A stretch of DNA of 64,000 bases from Betaproteobacteria bacterium HGW-Betaproteobacteria-3 (GCA_002842205.1 PHCI01000002.1:368150-432149); one strand, 5' to 3'. Counted from the first letter of the stretch, positions 52,182-62,115 are shown. Made by a program: numbers and translations. The notes: generated by a model from the sequence alone, not told the origin.

Positions 52182-53102
52182 TCAGCGCTTCGGCACGGCG
52201 GCCACGCCCGGGCTCTGGTAATGCCGGCACAGCGTGTCGATCAGCGCCTGCGCGTAGGCGGGCAGGGTGCCGCGCCCGCGTACCAGGATGTAGCGCTCGC
52301 GCACGCTCCAGGCGTCGGTCAGCGCGACCAATGACAGGTTCATCGCTTCGCGATTGCGCAGCGCCGCGCTCTCCGGCACGATGCCCACGCCGACCCCGGC
52401 GCCGATCATGCGGCACATGGCGTCAAAGCTGCTGAGCTGGATGCGCAACCGCTGGGGCTTGCCCAACTGGTCGGTCACCTGCGCCAGAAACGTCTGCAGG
52501 GTGCTGCCGTGCTGCATGCCCACCGCGTCTTCGTCCAGGATTTCCGCAAAGCCGATGCGCTTGCGCCGTGCAAAGCGGTGGCTGCGCGGCGTGACCAGCA
52601 CCAGCCGGTCGGTGCTGAAATGGATGGCCTCCAGCCCCAGTGTGTCCACCTGGCCGGCCACGATGCCCACGTCCACCCGCCCGTCCAGTACGGCGCGGGC
52701 GATCTCAGCGTTCGGTTTTTCCTGAAGGTCGATATTGACCTTGGGGTTGGCATTGAGGAAGTCGGGCAGGATCTCGGGCAAAAAATCCGTCACCGCCGTG
52801 GTGTTGGCAAACACCCGCAGATGGCCGCGCAGGCCACCGCCGTATTCCTGCAGGTCGGCGCGCAGCAATTCAGCCTGGCGCAGCACCTCGCGGGCGTGGT
52901 GGGCAAAGGCCTCCCCCGGCGGTGTGAGCCGAACGCCACGCGCCTCCCGGTACAGCAGGGGCAATCCGGCCTGCCCCTCCAGGGCCTTGATGCGGGCACT
53001 GGCAGCTGCCAGAGAAAGGTGTTGACGGGCGGCCGCCCGCGTGAGGTTGGACTCGTCGGCCGTCAAGACAAACAGGCGCAGGTCGGTCAGGTCGAATTGC
53101 AT
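52182..53102 (-). CDS. LysR-family transcriptional regulator of the itaconate-type cluster
   Basis: 306 residues from the ATG at 53102. N-terminal winged helix (LTDLRLFVLTADESNLTRAAARQHLSLAAASARIKALE, about 4-65), then a periplasmic-binding-like effector domain (about 90-300). It is divergent from the itaconyl-CoA hydratase-like gene and likely controls the whole cluster, as does the LysR regulator PA0877 beside the P. aeruginosa itaconate locus. The ligand should be itaconate or an itaconyl-CoA-related acid. Confidence 0.92.
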   Translation of the reverse strand: MQFDLTDLRLFVLTADESNLTRAAARQHLSLAAASARIKALEGQAGLPLLYREARGVRLTPPGEAFAHHAREVLRQAELLRADLQEYGGGLRGHLRVFANTTAVTDFLPEILPDFLNANPKVNIDLQEKPNAEIARAVLDGRVDVGIVAGQVDTLGLEAIHFSTDRLVLVTPRSHRFARRKRIGFAEILDEDAVGMQHGSTLQTFLAQVTDQLGKPQRLRIQLSSFDAMCRMIGAGVGVGIVPESAALRNREAMNLSLVALTDAWSVRERYILVRGRGTLPAYAQALIDTLCRHYQSPGVAAVPKR

Positions 53103-53133
53103 GCGCGCATGGTACCCGAGCACGGTTCAAGAG

Positions 53134-53148
53134 TTCGAAAAATCCGAA
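53134..53148. promoter_or_regulatory. Putative LysR-type operator
   Basis: TTCGAAAAATCCGAA is an interrupted inverted repeat with arms TTCG and CGAA in the 95-base divergent gap, midway between the LysR gene and the hydratase-like gene. Its place suits a LysR activator site. Confidence 0.45.
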
Positions 53149-53197
53149 GGCTCGCTACCAAACATACGCATTGCAGCGGCTCCCTGAACGCGCGACC

Positions 53198-54172
53198 ATG
53201 CAGGGCATGACTGCCGACACCCGCACGCTCGACGCCGCCACGCTCAGCCACCTGCAAAGCTGGCAAGGCCGTACCGAAACCCTCGCCGACGACATCACCG
53301 CCGCCCCGGTGCGTGCGCTGTCGGCCACGCTCGACCGCGATGACCCGGCGCCCGTGCCCGGCACGGCGCTGCCGCCGCTGTGGCACTGGCTGTACTTTCT
53401 GCCGCACCAGCGGCAAAGCGAGATCGGGCCGGACGGCCACGCCAAACGCGGTGGCTTCCTGCCGCCGGTGCCGTTGCCACGCCGCATGTGGGCGGGCGGG
53501 CGGCTCCAGTGGGAGCGCGGCAACCCGCTGGTGGTGGGCGATGCGGTGCAGCGCACCTCGCGCATCGAATCGGTGACGCACAAGGCGGGGCGCACCGGGG
53601 ACCTGCTGTTTGTGCGGGTGAAGCATGAGGTGCACAACGCCCAGGGTCTCGCGCTGACGGAGGCGCACGACATCGTGTACCGGGCAGCAGTCAAAGCCCC
53701 CACGCTCGGCGCTGACGCGTCCTCGCTGCCCCCCGAGGGGGCTCTCGCTGCTAGGGGCGGCCCGTCGCCACTCGCCGCCGCCGACCCCTCGCCACCTCCC
53801 ACCCCCGCCGAAAAAGGCGCTGCCTGGCAACGCGGGATCACGCCCGACGACGTGCTGCTGTTCCGTTACTCGGCGCTCACGTTCAACGGCCACCGCATCC
53901 ACTACGACCGGCGCTACGTGACCACGGTGGAGGGCTACCCTGGCCTCATCGTGCACGGCCCGCTGATCGCCACGCTGCTGGTCGATCTGGTGCGGCGCCA
54001 GGCGCCCGGGGCGTTCATCGAGCGCTTCAACTTCAAGGCCGTGCGGCCGACGTTCGACCTGCACCCGTTCCGCCTCAATGGCAGGCCTTCGGCCGACGGC
54101 AAGAGCGTCGAGCTCTGGGCCGAAGACCACGAAGGCTGGCTCACCATGCAGGCGACGGCAACCCTGTCCTGA
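53198..54172 (+). CDS. ich: MaoC/HTD2-type acyl-CoA hydratase (itaconyl-CoA hydratase-like) with an in-frame repeat
   Basis: 324 residues; ATGs at 53198 and 53207 are both plausible and neither has a good ribosome site. Double-hotdog dehydratase: an N-terminal half (about 10-160, with HWLYFLPHQRQSEIGPDGHAKRGGFLPP and GNPLVVGDAVQRTSRIESVTHKAGRTGDLLFVRV) and a C-terminal half with the catalytic FRYSALTFNGHRIHYDRRY near 227 and YPGLIVHGPLIATLL. It should hydrate itaconyl-CoA to citramalyl-CoA. Residues about 167-190 (APTLGADASSLPPEGALAARGG) are encoded by a copy of repeat family B and separate the two halves. Mesaconyl-CoA hydratase is the close alternative. Confidence 0.82.
   Translation: MQGMTADTRTLDAATLSHLQSWQGRTETLADDITAAPVRALSATLDRDDPAPVPGTALPPLWHWLYFLPHQRQSEIGPDGHAKRGGFLPPVPLPRRMWAGGRLQWERGNPLVVGDAVQRTSRIESVTHKAGRTGDLLFVRVKHEVHNAQGLALTEAHDIVYRAAVKAPTLGADASSLPPEGALAARGGPSPLAAADPSPPPTPAEKGAAWQRGITPDDVLLFRYSALTFNGHRIHYDRRYVTTVEGYPGLIVHGPLIATLLVDLVRRQAPGAFIERFNFKAVRPTFDLHPFRLNGRPSADGKSVELWAEDHEGWLTMQATATLS
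53696..53768 (-). repeat. Repeat family B, in-frame copy inside the ich-like gene
   Basis: It reads CCCCCACGCTCGGCGCTGAC, then CTGCCCCCCGAGGGGGCTCT and GCTAGGGGCGGCCCGTCGCC: the reverse complement of the tandem units at 51103-51358, with the same hairpin core. Confidence 0.82.
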
Positions 54173-54187
54173 ACATTCCCCATCACC

Positions 54188-55354
54188 ATGATCAAAACCC
54201 AGTTTGACGACCAGTACACCGACATCCGCGACGCCGTGCGCGCCCTGTGCGCCGAGTTTCCCGATGCCTACCACCGCCAAATCGACGAGGAGCGCGGCTA
54301 CCCCGAGGCCTTTGTCGATGCGCTCACCAAGGCCGGCTGGATGGCGGCGCTGATTCCGCAGGAATACGGCGGCTCGGGCCTGGGCCTGGCCGAGGCCTCG
54401 GTCATCATGGAAGAGATCAACCGCTCGGGCGGCAACTCGGGCGCCTGCCACGGCCAGATGTACAACATGGGCACGTTGCTGCGTCACGGCTCCACTGCGC
54501 AGAAAGCGCTGTACCTGCCCCGAATCGCCACCGGCGAGTGGCGCCTGCAATCGATGGGTGTGACCGAACCCAGCACCGGCACCGACACCACCAAAATCAA
54601 GACCACGGCGCTGAAAAAAGGTGACCGTTACGTCGTCAATGGCCAGAAGGTCTGGATCAGCCGCGTGCAGCACTCCGACTGGATGATCCTGCTGGCGCGC
54701 ACCACGCCGCTGGCCGACGTGCAGAAAAAAACCGAAGGCATGTCGATCTTCATGGTGGACCTGCGGCAGGCCGAGAAATCGGGCATGACGGTGCGGCCCA
54801 TTCCCAACATGGTCAATCACGAGACCAACGAGCTGTTTTTCGAGAACCTCGAGATTCCCGCCGACAACCTGATCGGCGAGGAAGGCCAGGGCTTCAAGTA
54901 CATCCTGGACGGCCTGAACGCCGAGCGCACGCTGATCGCTGCCGAGTGCATCGGCGACGGCTACTGGTTCCTCGACCGCGTGACCCAGTACGTGAGCGAA
55001 CGCGTGGTGTTCGGCCGCCCCATCGGGCAGAACCAGGGCGTGCAGTTCCCGATTGCCGATGCCTTCATGGAAGTCGAGGCGGCCAACCTCATGCGGTTCA
55101 AGGCCTGTGAGCTGTTCGACGCCCACCAGCCCTGCGGCGCGCAGGCCAACATGGCCAAGTACCTCGCGGCGAAGGCAAGTTGGGAGGCGGCCAACGCCTG
55201 CATCCAGTTCCACGGCGGGTTCGGGTTTGCCAATGAATACGACGTGGAGCGCAAGTTCCGCGAGACGCGGCTTTACCAGGTCGCGCCGATTTCCACCAAT
55301 CTCATCTACGCGTACGTGGCGGAGCACCTGCTGGGCTTGCCGCGCTCGTTCTGA
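54188..55354 (+). CDS. Acyl-CoA dehydrogenase family protein
   Basis: 388 residues. Standard domains: helical N-terminal (about 6-120, GLGLAEASVIMEEINRSGGNSGACHGQMYNMGTLLRHGS), beta middle domain with the flavin motif LQSMGVTEPSTGTDTTKIKTTA near 117, and helical C-terminal domain with IQFHGGFGFANEYDVERKFRETRLYQVAP near 337. It oxidises an acyl-CoA or accepts electrons from one through ETF. Equivalent gene PA0879 lies in the P. aeruginosa itaconate locus; its exact substrate is less clear (a methylsuccinyl-CoA-type substrate is possible). Confidence 0.92.
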   Translation: MIKTQFDDQYTDIRDAVRALCAEFPDAYHRQIDEERGYPEAFVDALTKAGWMAALIPQEYGGSGLGLAEASVIMEEINRSGGNSGACHGQMYNMGTLLRHGSTAQKALYLPRIATGEWRLQSMGVTEPSTGTDTTKIKTTALKKGDRYVVNGQKVWISRVQHSDWMILLARTTPLADVQKKTEGMSIFMVDLRQAEKSGMTVRPIPNMVNHETNELFFENLEIPADNLIGEEGQGFKYILDGLNAERTLIAAECIGDGYWFLDRVTQYVSERVVFGRPIGQNQGVQFPIADAFMEVEAANLMRFKACELFDAHQPCGAQANMAKYLAAKASWEAANACIQFHGGFGFANEYDVERKFRETRLYQVAPISTNLIYAYVAEHLLGLPRSF

Positions 55355-55390
55355 CCGTGATGCCCCGCGTTGCCCGCTGGAAGACCGACC

Positions 55391-56575
55391 ATGAAACCCA
55401 GACCCCTTGACGGCATCACCGTCGTCTCGCTCGAACACGCCATCGCGGCCCCGTTCTGCACCCGTCAGCTGGCCGACCTGGGTGCCCGCGTGATCAAGGT
55501 CGAGCGCCCCGGCGTGGGTGACTTCGCCCGTGCCTACGACACCCGCGTCAAAGGCTTGGCCTCGCACTTTGTGTGGACCAACCGCTCCAAGGAAAGTCTC
55601 ACGCTCGACCTCAAGCACCCCGGCGCGCTGGCGGTGTTGAAAGAACTGCTGGCGACGGCCGATGTGCTGGTGCAAAACCTCGCGCCCGGCGCGGCGGCGC
55701 GCATGGGCCTGGGCTACGACGCGTTGCGCACCGTGCACCCGAAACTCATCGTCTGCGACATCTCGGGCTATGGCGACGACGGCCCCTACCGCGACAAGAA
55801 GGCCTACGACCTGCTGATCCAGAGTGAGGCGGGCTTCCTGTCGGTGACCGGCACACCCGAGTCGCCCGCCAAGGCTGGCAACTCGGTGGCCGACATTGCG
55901 GCGGGCATGTACGCCTACACCAGCATCCTGTCGGCGCTGCTGCTGCGCGGCAAGACCGGCGAGGGCAGCCACATCGACGTGTCCATGCTCGAATCGCTGG
56001 CCGAGTGGATGAGCTACCCGATGTACTACGCCTTTGACGGCGCGCCGCCGCCGCCGCGCACCGCCGCCTCGCACGCCAGCATCTACCCGTATGGCCCGTT
56101 CGAGGCGGGTGATGGCGGCACCGTGATGCTCGGCCTGCAGAACGAGCGCGAATGGAAGGGGTTCTGCGAGCGGGTGCTGCGCAACGCCGCGCTGGCCATC
56201 GATCCGCGGTTTGACAGCAATGCGCGCCGCAATGAAAACCGCGAAGCGCTCAAAGGCATCATCCTTGGCGAATTCAAGGCCCTGACCACCGCGCAGGTGG
56301 TCGAACGGCTGGACGAAGCGCAGATCGCCAACGCCCGCATGAACGACATGGCCGGCCTGTGGGCGCACCCGCAACTGGCCGCACGCGGGCGCTGGCAGGA
56401 CGTGGGGTCACCCGCTGGGGACATCCCCGCGCTGCTGCCGCCCGGCCGCATCAACCGCTTTGACTACCGCATGGGCCCGATTCCCGCCGTGGGCCAGCAC
56501 ACCGACGCGATCCTGCGCGAGCTGGGGCAGGGCGACGACGCCATTGCCGCGCTGCGGGGGGCCCAGGCGATCTGA
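55391..56575 (+). CDS. ict: CaiB/BaiF-family CoA-transferase (itaconate CoA-transferase-like)
   Basis: 394 residues from the ATG at 55391 (a frame open from 55370 has no better start). Class III CoA-transferase: [43 protein letters not shown], then NRSKESLTLDLKHPGAL, ISGYGDDGPYRDKKAYDLLIQSEAGFLSVTG and the catalytic Asp in NSVADIAAGMYAYTS near 169. It should activate itaconate with CoA from succinyl-CoA, by analogy with PA0882 (Ict). The same gene order supports the assignment. Confidence 0.87.
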   Translation: MKPRPLDGITVVSLEHAIAAPFCTRQLADLGARVIKVERPGVGDFARAYDTRVKGLASHFVWTNRSKESLTLDLKHPGALAVLKELLATADVLVQNLAPGAAARMGLGYDALRTVHPKLIVCDISGYGDDGPYRDKKAYDLLIQSEAGFLSVTGTPESPAKAGNSVADIAAGMYAYTSILSALLLRGKTGEGSHIDVSMLESLAEWMSYPMYYAFDGAPPPPRTAASHASIYPYGPFEAGDGGTVMLGLQNEREWKGFCERVLRNAALAIDPRFDSNARRNENREALKGIILGEFKALTTAQVVERLDEAQIANARMNDMAGLWAHPQLAARGRWQDVGSPAGDIPALLPPGRINRFDYRMGPIPAVGQHTDAILRELGQGDDAIAALRGAQAI

Positions 56576-56590
56576 ATTCTGCGTGCGAAT

Positions 56591-56650
56591 GATATTGAAT
56601 AAATAGCAAACTATGACCATCTGACGGGGGCTATAGCCCTATTTTGTTAA
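56591..56650 (-). repeat. Dispersed repeat family A, intergenic copy
   Basis: It contains GATATTGAATAAATAGCAAA, CTATGACCATCTGACGGGGG and CTATAGCCCTATTTTGTT. It lies between the CoA-transferase and MmgE/PrpD genes and ends 12 bases before the latter's ATG. Confidence 0.85.
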
Positions 56651-56662
56651 GAAAATGTTCCC

Positions 56663-58033
56663 ATGACTGCTTTGCATGCTCCCGGCGCCCAACTTGCCAC
56701 CTTTGCCGCCCAACTGAACGCGCAGGCCATTCCCACCCACGTGCTGCGCAAAACCGAAGACCTGCTGGTCGACTGGTTCGGCTCGGCACTGGCAGGCAAG
56801 GGCGCCCGTCCGGTGGAAACCATCGGCCGCTTTGCCGCCCGCATGGGCGCGGGCACGGGGGCGTCCGAGGTGCTGACCGACCGCAGCCGCAACAGCCCGT
56901 ACTTTGCGGCCATGGCCAACGCCGCAGCCTCGCACGTGGCCGAGCAGGACGACGTGCACAACGGCTCGGTGTTTCACGCCGCCACCATCGTGTTTCCAGT
57001 GGCGCTGGCGATGGCGCAGGCGCTGGGCAAAAGCGGCGCGCAGATGCTGGCGGCGTCGGTGGCCGGGTACGAAGTGGGCATCCGCGTGGGCGAATTTCTG
57101 GGCCGCTCGCACTACAAGGTGTTCCACACCACGGGCACGGCCGGCACGCTTGCGGCCGCGGCCACGGCGGGCAACCTGCTGGGGCTGGACGCGCAGCAGA
57201 TGCAGCACGCCTTTGGCTCGGCCGGCACGCAAAGCGCGGGGCTGTGGGAGTTCTTGCGCACCGCCGCCGACAGCAAGCAACTCCACACCGCGCATGCGGC
57301 AGCGGCGGGGCTGATGTCGGCGTGCCTGGCGCAAGAGGGCTTTACCGGTGCGGCGCAAATCCTCGAAGGCGCGCAGGGCCTGGCCGCCGGCATGTCCAGC
57401 GACGCCAACCCCGCCCGGCTGGTGGACGGCCTGGGCACCCGCTGGGCCACGGTGGAAACCTCATTCAAATACCACGCCAGTTGCCGCCACACCCACCCGG
57501 CGGCCGATGCGCTGCTGCAGGTGGTGCAGCAACACGACCTGAAGCCCGAACAGCTCGCGCGTGTCATCACGCATGTGCACCAGGGCGCGATCGACGTGCT
57601 CGGGGCGGTGGTGCGGCCGGCCACGGTGCACCAGAGCAAGTTCTCGATGGGCACGGTGCTGGCCCTGGTGGCGCGCTACGGCCATGCCGGACTGGCCGAG
57701 TTTGACGCGCACTTCCAGGACGACGCCACGCAGTCGCTGCGCGACCGCGTGACGATGGAACTCGACGCCGAGGTCGACGGCGCCTACCCGCAGCGCTGGA
57801 TCGGCAAGGTCACCGTGCACACCACCGACGGCCGGGTGCTGCATGGCCGCGTGGACGAACCCAAGGGCGATCCAGGCAACACCTTGAGCCGCGACGAGAT
57901 CACCGCCAAGGCGCAGCGCCTGGCGGCCTACAGCGGCGCGGCCACCCCGGCCGAGATGGACGTGGCGCTGGCCCGGCTCTGGGCCATCGGCCAGGCCCCG
58001 CGCGTCGGGCCGTTGCTGGGCACCTCGCCATGA
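56663..58033 (+). CDS. MmgE/PrpD family protein
   Basis: 456 residues. An N-terminal helical MmgE/PrpD domain (about 10-270, VDWFGSALAGKGARPVETIGRF, HVAEQDDVHNGSVFHAATIVFPVALAM, FHTTGTAGTLAAAATAGNLLGLDAQQM) and a C-terminal alpha/beta domain with FKYHASCRHTHPAADALLQ. Members isomerise or dehydrate methylcitrate-like acids or decarboxylate cis-aconitate. PA0881 occupies the same place in the P. aeruginosa itaconate locus; the precise step is not settled, and a cis-aconitate-like or itaconate-interconverting step is possible. It overlaps the next gene by four bases. Confidence 0.9.
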   Translation: MTALHAPGAQLATFAAQLNAQAIPTHVLRKTEDLLVDWFGSALAGKGARPVETIGRFAARMGAGTGASEVLTDRSRNSPYFAAMANAAASHVAEQDDVHNGSVFHAATIVFPVALAMAQALGKSGAQMLAASVAGYEVGIRVGEFLGRSHYKVFHTTGTAGTLAAAATAGNLLGLDAQQMQHAFGSAGTQSAGLWEFLRTAADSKQLHTAHAAAAGLMSACLAQEGFTGAAQILEGAQGLAAGMSSDANPARLVDGLGTRWATVETSFKYHASCRHTHPAADALLQVVQQHDLKPEQLARVITHVHQGAIDVLGAVVRPATVHQSKFSMGTVLALVARYGHAGLAEFDAHFQDDATQSLRDRVTMELDAEVDGAYPQRWIGKVTVHTTDGRVLHGRVDEPKGDPGNTLSRDEITAKAQRLAAYSGAATPAEMDVALARLWAIGQAPRVGPLLGTSP

Positions 58034-58923
58034 ACCCCACCGCGAACGCCGCCTTGAATGCGCCGCATCACGACGGCCGCACGGCGCTGGCGCACGCCCG
58101 AACCTTCCTGTTCGTGCCCGCCACCCGGCCTGATCGCTTTGCCAAGGCACTGGCCTCGGGGGCCGATGCCGTCATCATTGATCTGGAAGACGCGGTGGCG
58201 CCGGCCGACAAGGGCTCTGCGCGCCAGGCACTGGTGCAGGCCTGGCCGGACATCGGCAGCGCGGACCGCCACCGCCTCCTGGTTCGCATCAACGCCCGCG
58301 GCACGGACTGGCAGGCCGGTGACTTGACGGCGCTCTCAGCGCTGGGGGTCACCGGCGTGATGGTGCCCAAGGCCGAAACCGCCGCCGACCTGATCACCGT
58401 GGCCGCGGCGCTGGGGCCGCACTGTGTGCTGGTGCCGCTGGTGGAATCGGCCGCGGGGCTCATGGCCGTGACTGCGCTGGCCGGGGCGCCGCAGGTGCTG
58501 CGTCTGGCGTTCGGGCATCTGGACTACCAGGTCGATCTGGGCATGGCCTGCGACGGGGCCGAGGTCGAACTGATCCCGGCGCGCCACGCCATCGTGCTGG
58601 CGTCTCGTGTGGCCGGTCTGGCCCCGGCGCTGGACGGCGTGACGCAGGACACGGGTGACGCCAGCGTTGCCCAGGCCGACGCCCGGCGCGCGCGCCGCGC
58701 GGGGTTTGGCGGCAAGCTGTGCATCCATCCGGCTCAGGTGGCACCGGTTCGATGGGCCTTCGCGCCCAGCCGGGAAGAACAGGCGTGGGCGCGCCGGGTG
58801 CTGGCCGCCGCTGCCGGTGCAAGCGGTGGCGCCATCCGCGTGGACGGCCGCATGGTGGACGCACCGGTGCTGGCGTTGGCCCGGCGCGTGCTGGACGATG
58901 GCGCTGCCGCCGCGGCCTCCTGA
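58030..58923 (+). CDS. ccl: HpcH/HpaI-family CoA ester lyase ((S)-citramalyl-CoA lyase-like)
   Basis: 297 residues, ATGA overlap with the preceding gene. TIM-barrel CitE-like fold: TFLFVPATRPDRFAKALASGADAVIIDLEDAVAPADKGSARQAL near 20, with the metal-binding Glu/Asp pair; VPLVESAAGLMAV near 138 and the second acidic ligand in RLAFGHLDYQVDLGM; FGGKLCIHPAQVAPVRWAFAPSREE near 226. It should cleave citramalyl-CoA to acetyl-CoA and pyruvate, the last step of itaconate degradation, as PA0883 (Ccl) does. Confidence 0.88.
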   Translation: MNPTANAALNAPHHDGRTALAHARTFLFVPATRPDRFAKALASGADAVIIDLEDAVAPADKGSARQALVQAWPDIGSADRHRLLVRINARGTDWQAGDLTALSALGVTGVMVPKAETAADLITVAAALGPHCVLVPLVESAAGLMAVTALAGAPQVLRLAFGHLDYQVDLGMACDGAEVELIPARHAIVLASRVAGLAPALDGVTQDTGDASVAQADARRARRAGFGGKLCIHPAQVAPVRWAFAPSREEQAWARRVLAAAAGASGGAIRVDGRMVDAPVLALARRVLDDGAAAAAS

Positions 58924-58935
58924 CACGCCTCCTGA

Positions 58936-60153
<1,218 letters not shown>

Positions 60154-60166
60154 ACCCTTCCAAGGA

Positions 60167-60190
60167 AAGGCCCTCGAAAAGGGCCTTTTT
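60167..60190 (+). terminator. Rho-independent terminator between dctP and dctQ
   Basis: AAGGCCC pairs with GGGCCTT across a seven-base loop, followed by five T (60186-60190). It lies between dctP and dctQ of one operon. It may lower readthrough, so that binding protein exceeds permease. Confidence 0.78.
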
Positions 60191-60195
60191 CACCT

Positions 60196-60732
60196 ATGCG
60201 CTGGTTTGAACATTTGGAAGAAGGGCTGATCGCCTTTCTGATGGCGGCCATGACGCTGCTCACCTTCATGCAGGTGATCGCGCGTTATGTCTTCAACTAC
60301 AGCTTCGTCTGGGCGCTTGAACTCACGGGTGTCATGTTCGCGTGGTTGATTTTCATCGGCATGTCGTACGGCGTGCGCGTCGGGGTTCACATCGGCGTGG
60401 ACGTGCTGGTCCGGGTGCTCAAGCCGGCGGCCGCGCGTGCGCTCAGCAGCGTGGCCGCCGCGCTGTGCGTGGTCTATGCCGTGATCGTGACGGTGGGGGG
60501 CTATCAATACGTTCGGAAAATGTACGACGTGGGCATTCTGATGCAGGACATGCCGATTCAGCAGTGGATTCCTCGCGTCATCCTGCCGCTGGGCTTTGCC
60601 CTGCTGGCCTTCCGATTTGCCCAGGTGCTGTACCGGCTGGCCACAGGCCAGGACGCCCATCTGCTGGGTGATGAGGCGGCGGACGCGCTCAAGCTCAAAA
60701 CCGAAGAAGGCCCCGACGAGGTGCGCACATGA
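60196..60732 (+). CDS. dctQ: TRAP transporter small permease
   Basis: 178 residues with four membrane helices (about 12-32, 48-70, 88-108 and 126-148). The FVWALELTGVMFAWLIFIGMSYGVRVGVHIGVDVLV segment carries the conserved DctQ core (E-x3-V-x-F-x-W). The tail is acidic and hydrophilic. It overlaps dctM by four bases. Confidence 0.9.
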   Translation: MRWFEHLEEGLIAFLMAAMTLLTFMQVIARYVFNYSFVWALELTGVMFAWLIFIGMSYGVRVGVHIGVDVLVRVLKPAAARALSSVAAALCVVYAVIVTVGGYQYVRKMYDVGILMQDMPIQQWIPRVILPLGFALLAFRFAQVLYRLATGQDAHLLGDEAADALKLKTEEGPDEVRT

Positions 60733-62006
60733 CCACGATTTTCCTGTTTGTGATGCTGTTTGTGCTGATGGCGCTGGGCATGCCGGTGGCCGTGGCGCTG
60801 GGGCTTTCGTCGCTGTTGACCATCCTGTTTTTTGCGAACGACTCGATGGCGTCCATGTCACTCAAGCTGTTCGAGACGGCCGAGTTGTACACGCTGCTGG
60901 CGATCCCGTTCTTCATCCTGGGCGGCACGTTCATGACCACGGGCGGGGTGGCCAAGCGGATGATCCGTTTTGCCAACTCCTGCATCGGGCACTTGCGCGG
61001 CGGCTTGGCCATGGCGTCGGTCATGGCCTGCATGCTGTTTGCGGCGGTGTCGGGGTCGTCACCGGCCACGGTGGTGGCGGTCGGCTCGATCGTGATCGCG
61101 GGCATGGTCAAGGCCGGGTATTCCAAGTCATTTGCGGCGGGGGTGATCTGCAATGCCGGCACGCTGGGCATCCTGATTCCACCCTCTATCGTGATGGTGG
61201 TCTATGGCGCGGCCACCGAAACCTCGGTGGGCAAGCTGTTCATGGCGGGGGTGATTCCCGGCATCATGCTAGGCCTGATGCTGATGGTGGCGATCTATAT
61301 CCGCGCCCGCATGCTCGATGTGCCCCGGCAGCCCCGTGCGCCCATGGGCGAGATCGTGCGTTCAGGCCGTGATTCGCTGTGGGGCCTGATGCTCATCGTC
61401 ATCATCCTGGGGGGGATCTACGGCGGCATCTTCACACCCACCGAAGCCGCTGCGGTGGCGGCGGTGTATGCGTTCTTCATCGCCGTGTTTGTGTACCGCG
61501 ACATCGGCCTGAAGCAGGTGCCGCACGTGCTGCTGGAGTCCGGCAAGGTCACGGTGATGCTGATGTTCATCGTGGCCAACGCTTTGCTGTTTGCCCACGT
61601 GCTGACCACCGAGCGCATTCCGCAGCAAATCGCCGAAACCATCGTGGCCTGGGGCATGGCGCCGTGGCAGTTCCTGCTGGTGGTGAACGTGCTGCTGCTG
61701 ATCGCGGGCATGTTCATGGAGCCCACGGGCATCATTTTGATCATGGCGCCCATCCTGTTCCCGATCGCCACGCGTCTGGGCATTGACCCGGTGCACCTGG
61801 GCATCATCATGGTGGTGAACCTGGAGATCGGCATGGTGACGCCACCCATCGGGCTCAACCTGTTTGTCACGGCGGGCATCACCAACATGTCCATCATGCA
61901 GGTGGCCCGAGCGGCCTTGCCCTGGACAATGGTGCTGCTGCTGTTCCTGGCGATCATCACCTACGTGCCGGCCGTCACCATGTTCCTGCCCAACATGCTG
62001 TTTTGA
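60729..62006 (+). CDS. dctM: TRAP transporter large permease
   Basis: 425 residues with about twelve helices. DctM signatures: LLAIPFFILGGTFMTTGGVAKRMIRFANSCIG near 58, LFAAVSGSSPATVVAVGSIVIAGMVKAGYSKSFAAGVICNAGTLGILIPPSIVMVVYGAATETSVGKLFMAGVIPGIML near 108-180, and IIMVVNLEIGMVTPPIGLNLFVTAGI near 358. It couples uptake of the DctP-bound substrate to a sodium gradient. A clear terminator follows the stop codon. Confidence 0.95.
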   Translation: MTTIFLFVMLFVLMALGMPVAVALGLSSLLTILFFANDSMASMSLKLFETAELYTLLAIPFFILGGTFMTTGGVAKRMIRFANSCIGHLRGGLAMASVMACMLFAAVSGSSPATVVAVGSIVIAGMVKAGYSKSFAAGVICNAGTLGILIPPSIVMVVYGAATETSVGKLFMAGVIPGIMLGLMLMVAIYIRARMLDVPRQPRAPMGEIVRSGRDSLWGLMLIVIILGGIYGGIFTPTEAAAVAAVYAFFIAVFVYRDIGLKQVPHVLLESGKVTVMLMFIVANALLFAHVLTTERIPQQIAETIVAWGMAPWQFLLVVNVLLLIAGMFMEPTGIILIMAPILFPIATRLGIDPVHLGIIMVVNLEIGMVTPPIGLNLFVTAGITNMSIMQVARAALPWTMVLLLFLAIITYVPAVTMFLPNMLF

Positions 62007-62014
62007 GCACGCCG

Positions 62015-62045
62015 AACCCGCCCCATCCACAGGGGCGGGTTTTTA
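62015..62045 (+). terminator. Rho-independent terminator after the itaconate-type operon
   Basis: AACCCGCCCC pairs with GGGGCGGGTT (ten-base stem, loop about seven), followed by a T-run (62040-62044). It ends the dctM transcript. Confidence 0.9.
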
Positions 62046-62061
62046 TCCCGATTTCAGAGGC

Positions 62062-62115
62062 TTTTTGGCCTTATCTCCCCGTCAAACATGAATAGTTTGC
62101 TTCTTTTAAAGTAGC
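62062..62115 (+). repeat. Dispersed repeat family A, intergenic copy
   Basis: It contains TTTTTGGCCTTATCTCCCCG and TCAAACATGAATAGTTTGCT, a more diverged member. The gap 62046-62343 holds this repeat and nothing else I recognise. Confidence 0.75.

Noticed and set aside
53087..56374. 1095-codon minus-strand frame opposite the itaconate cluster
   Set aside because: It covers three clear plus-strand genes and shows no domain.
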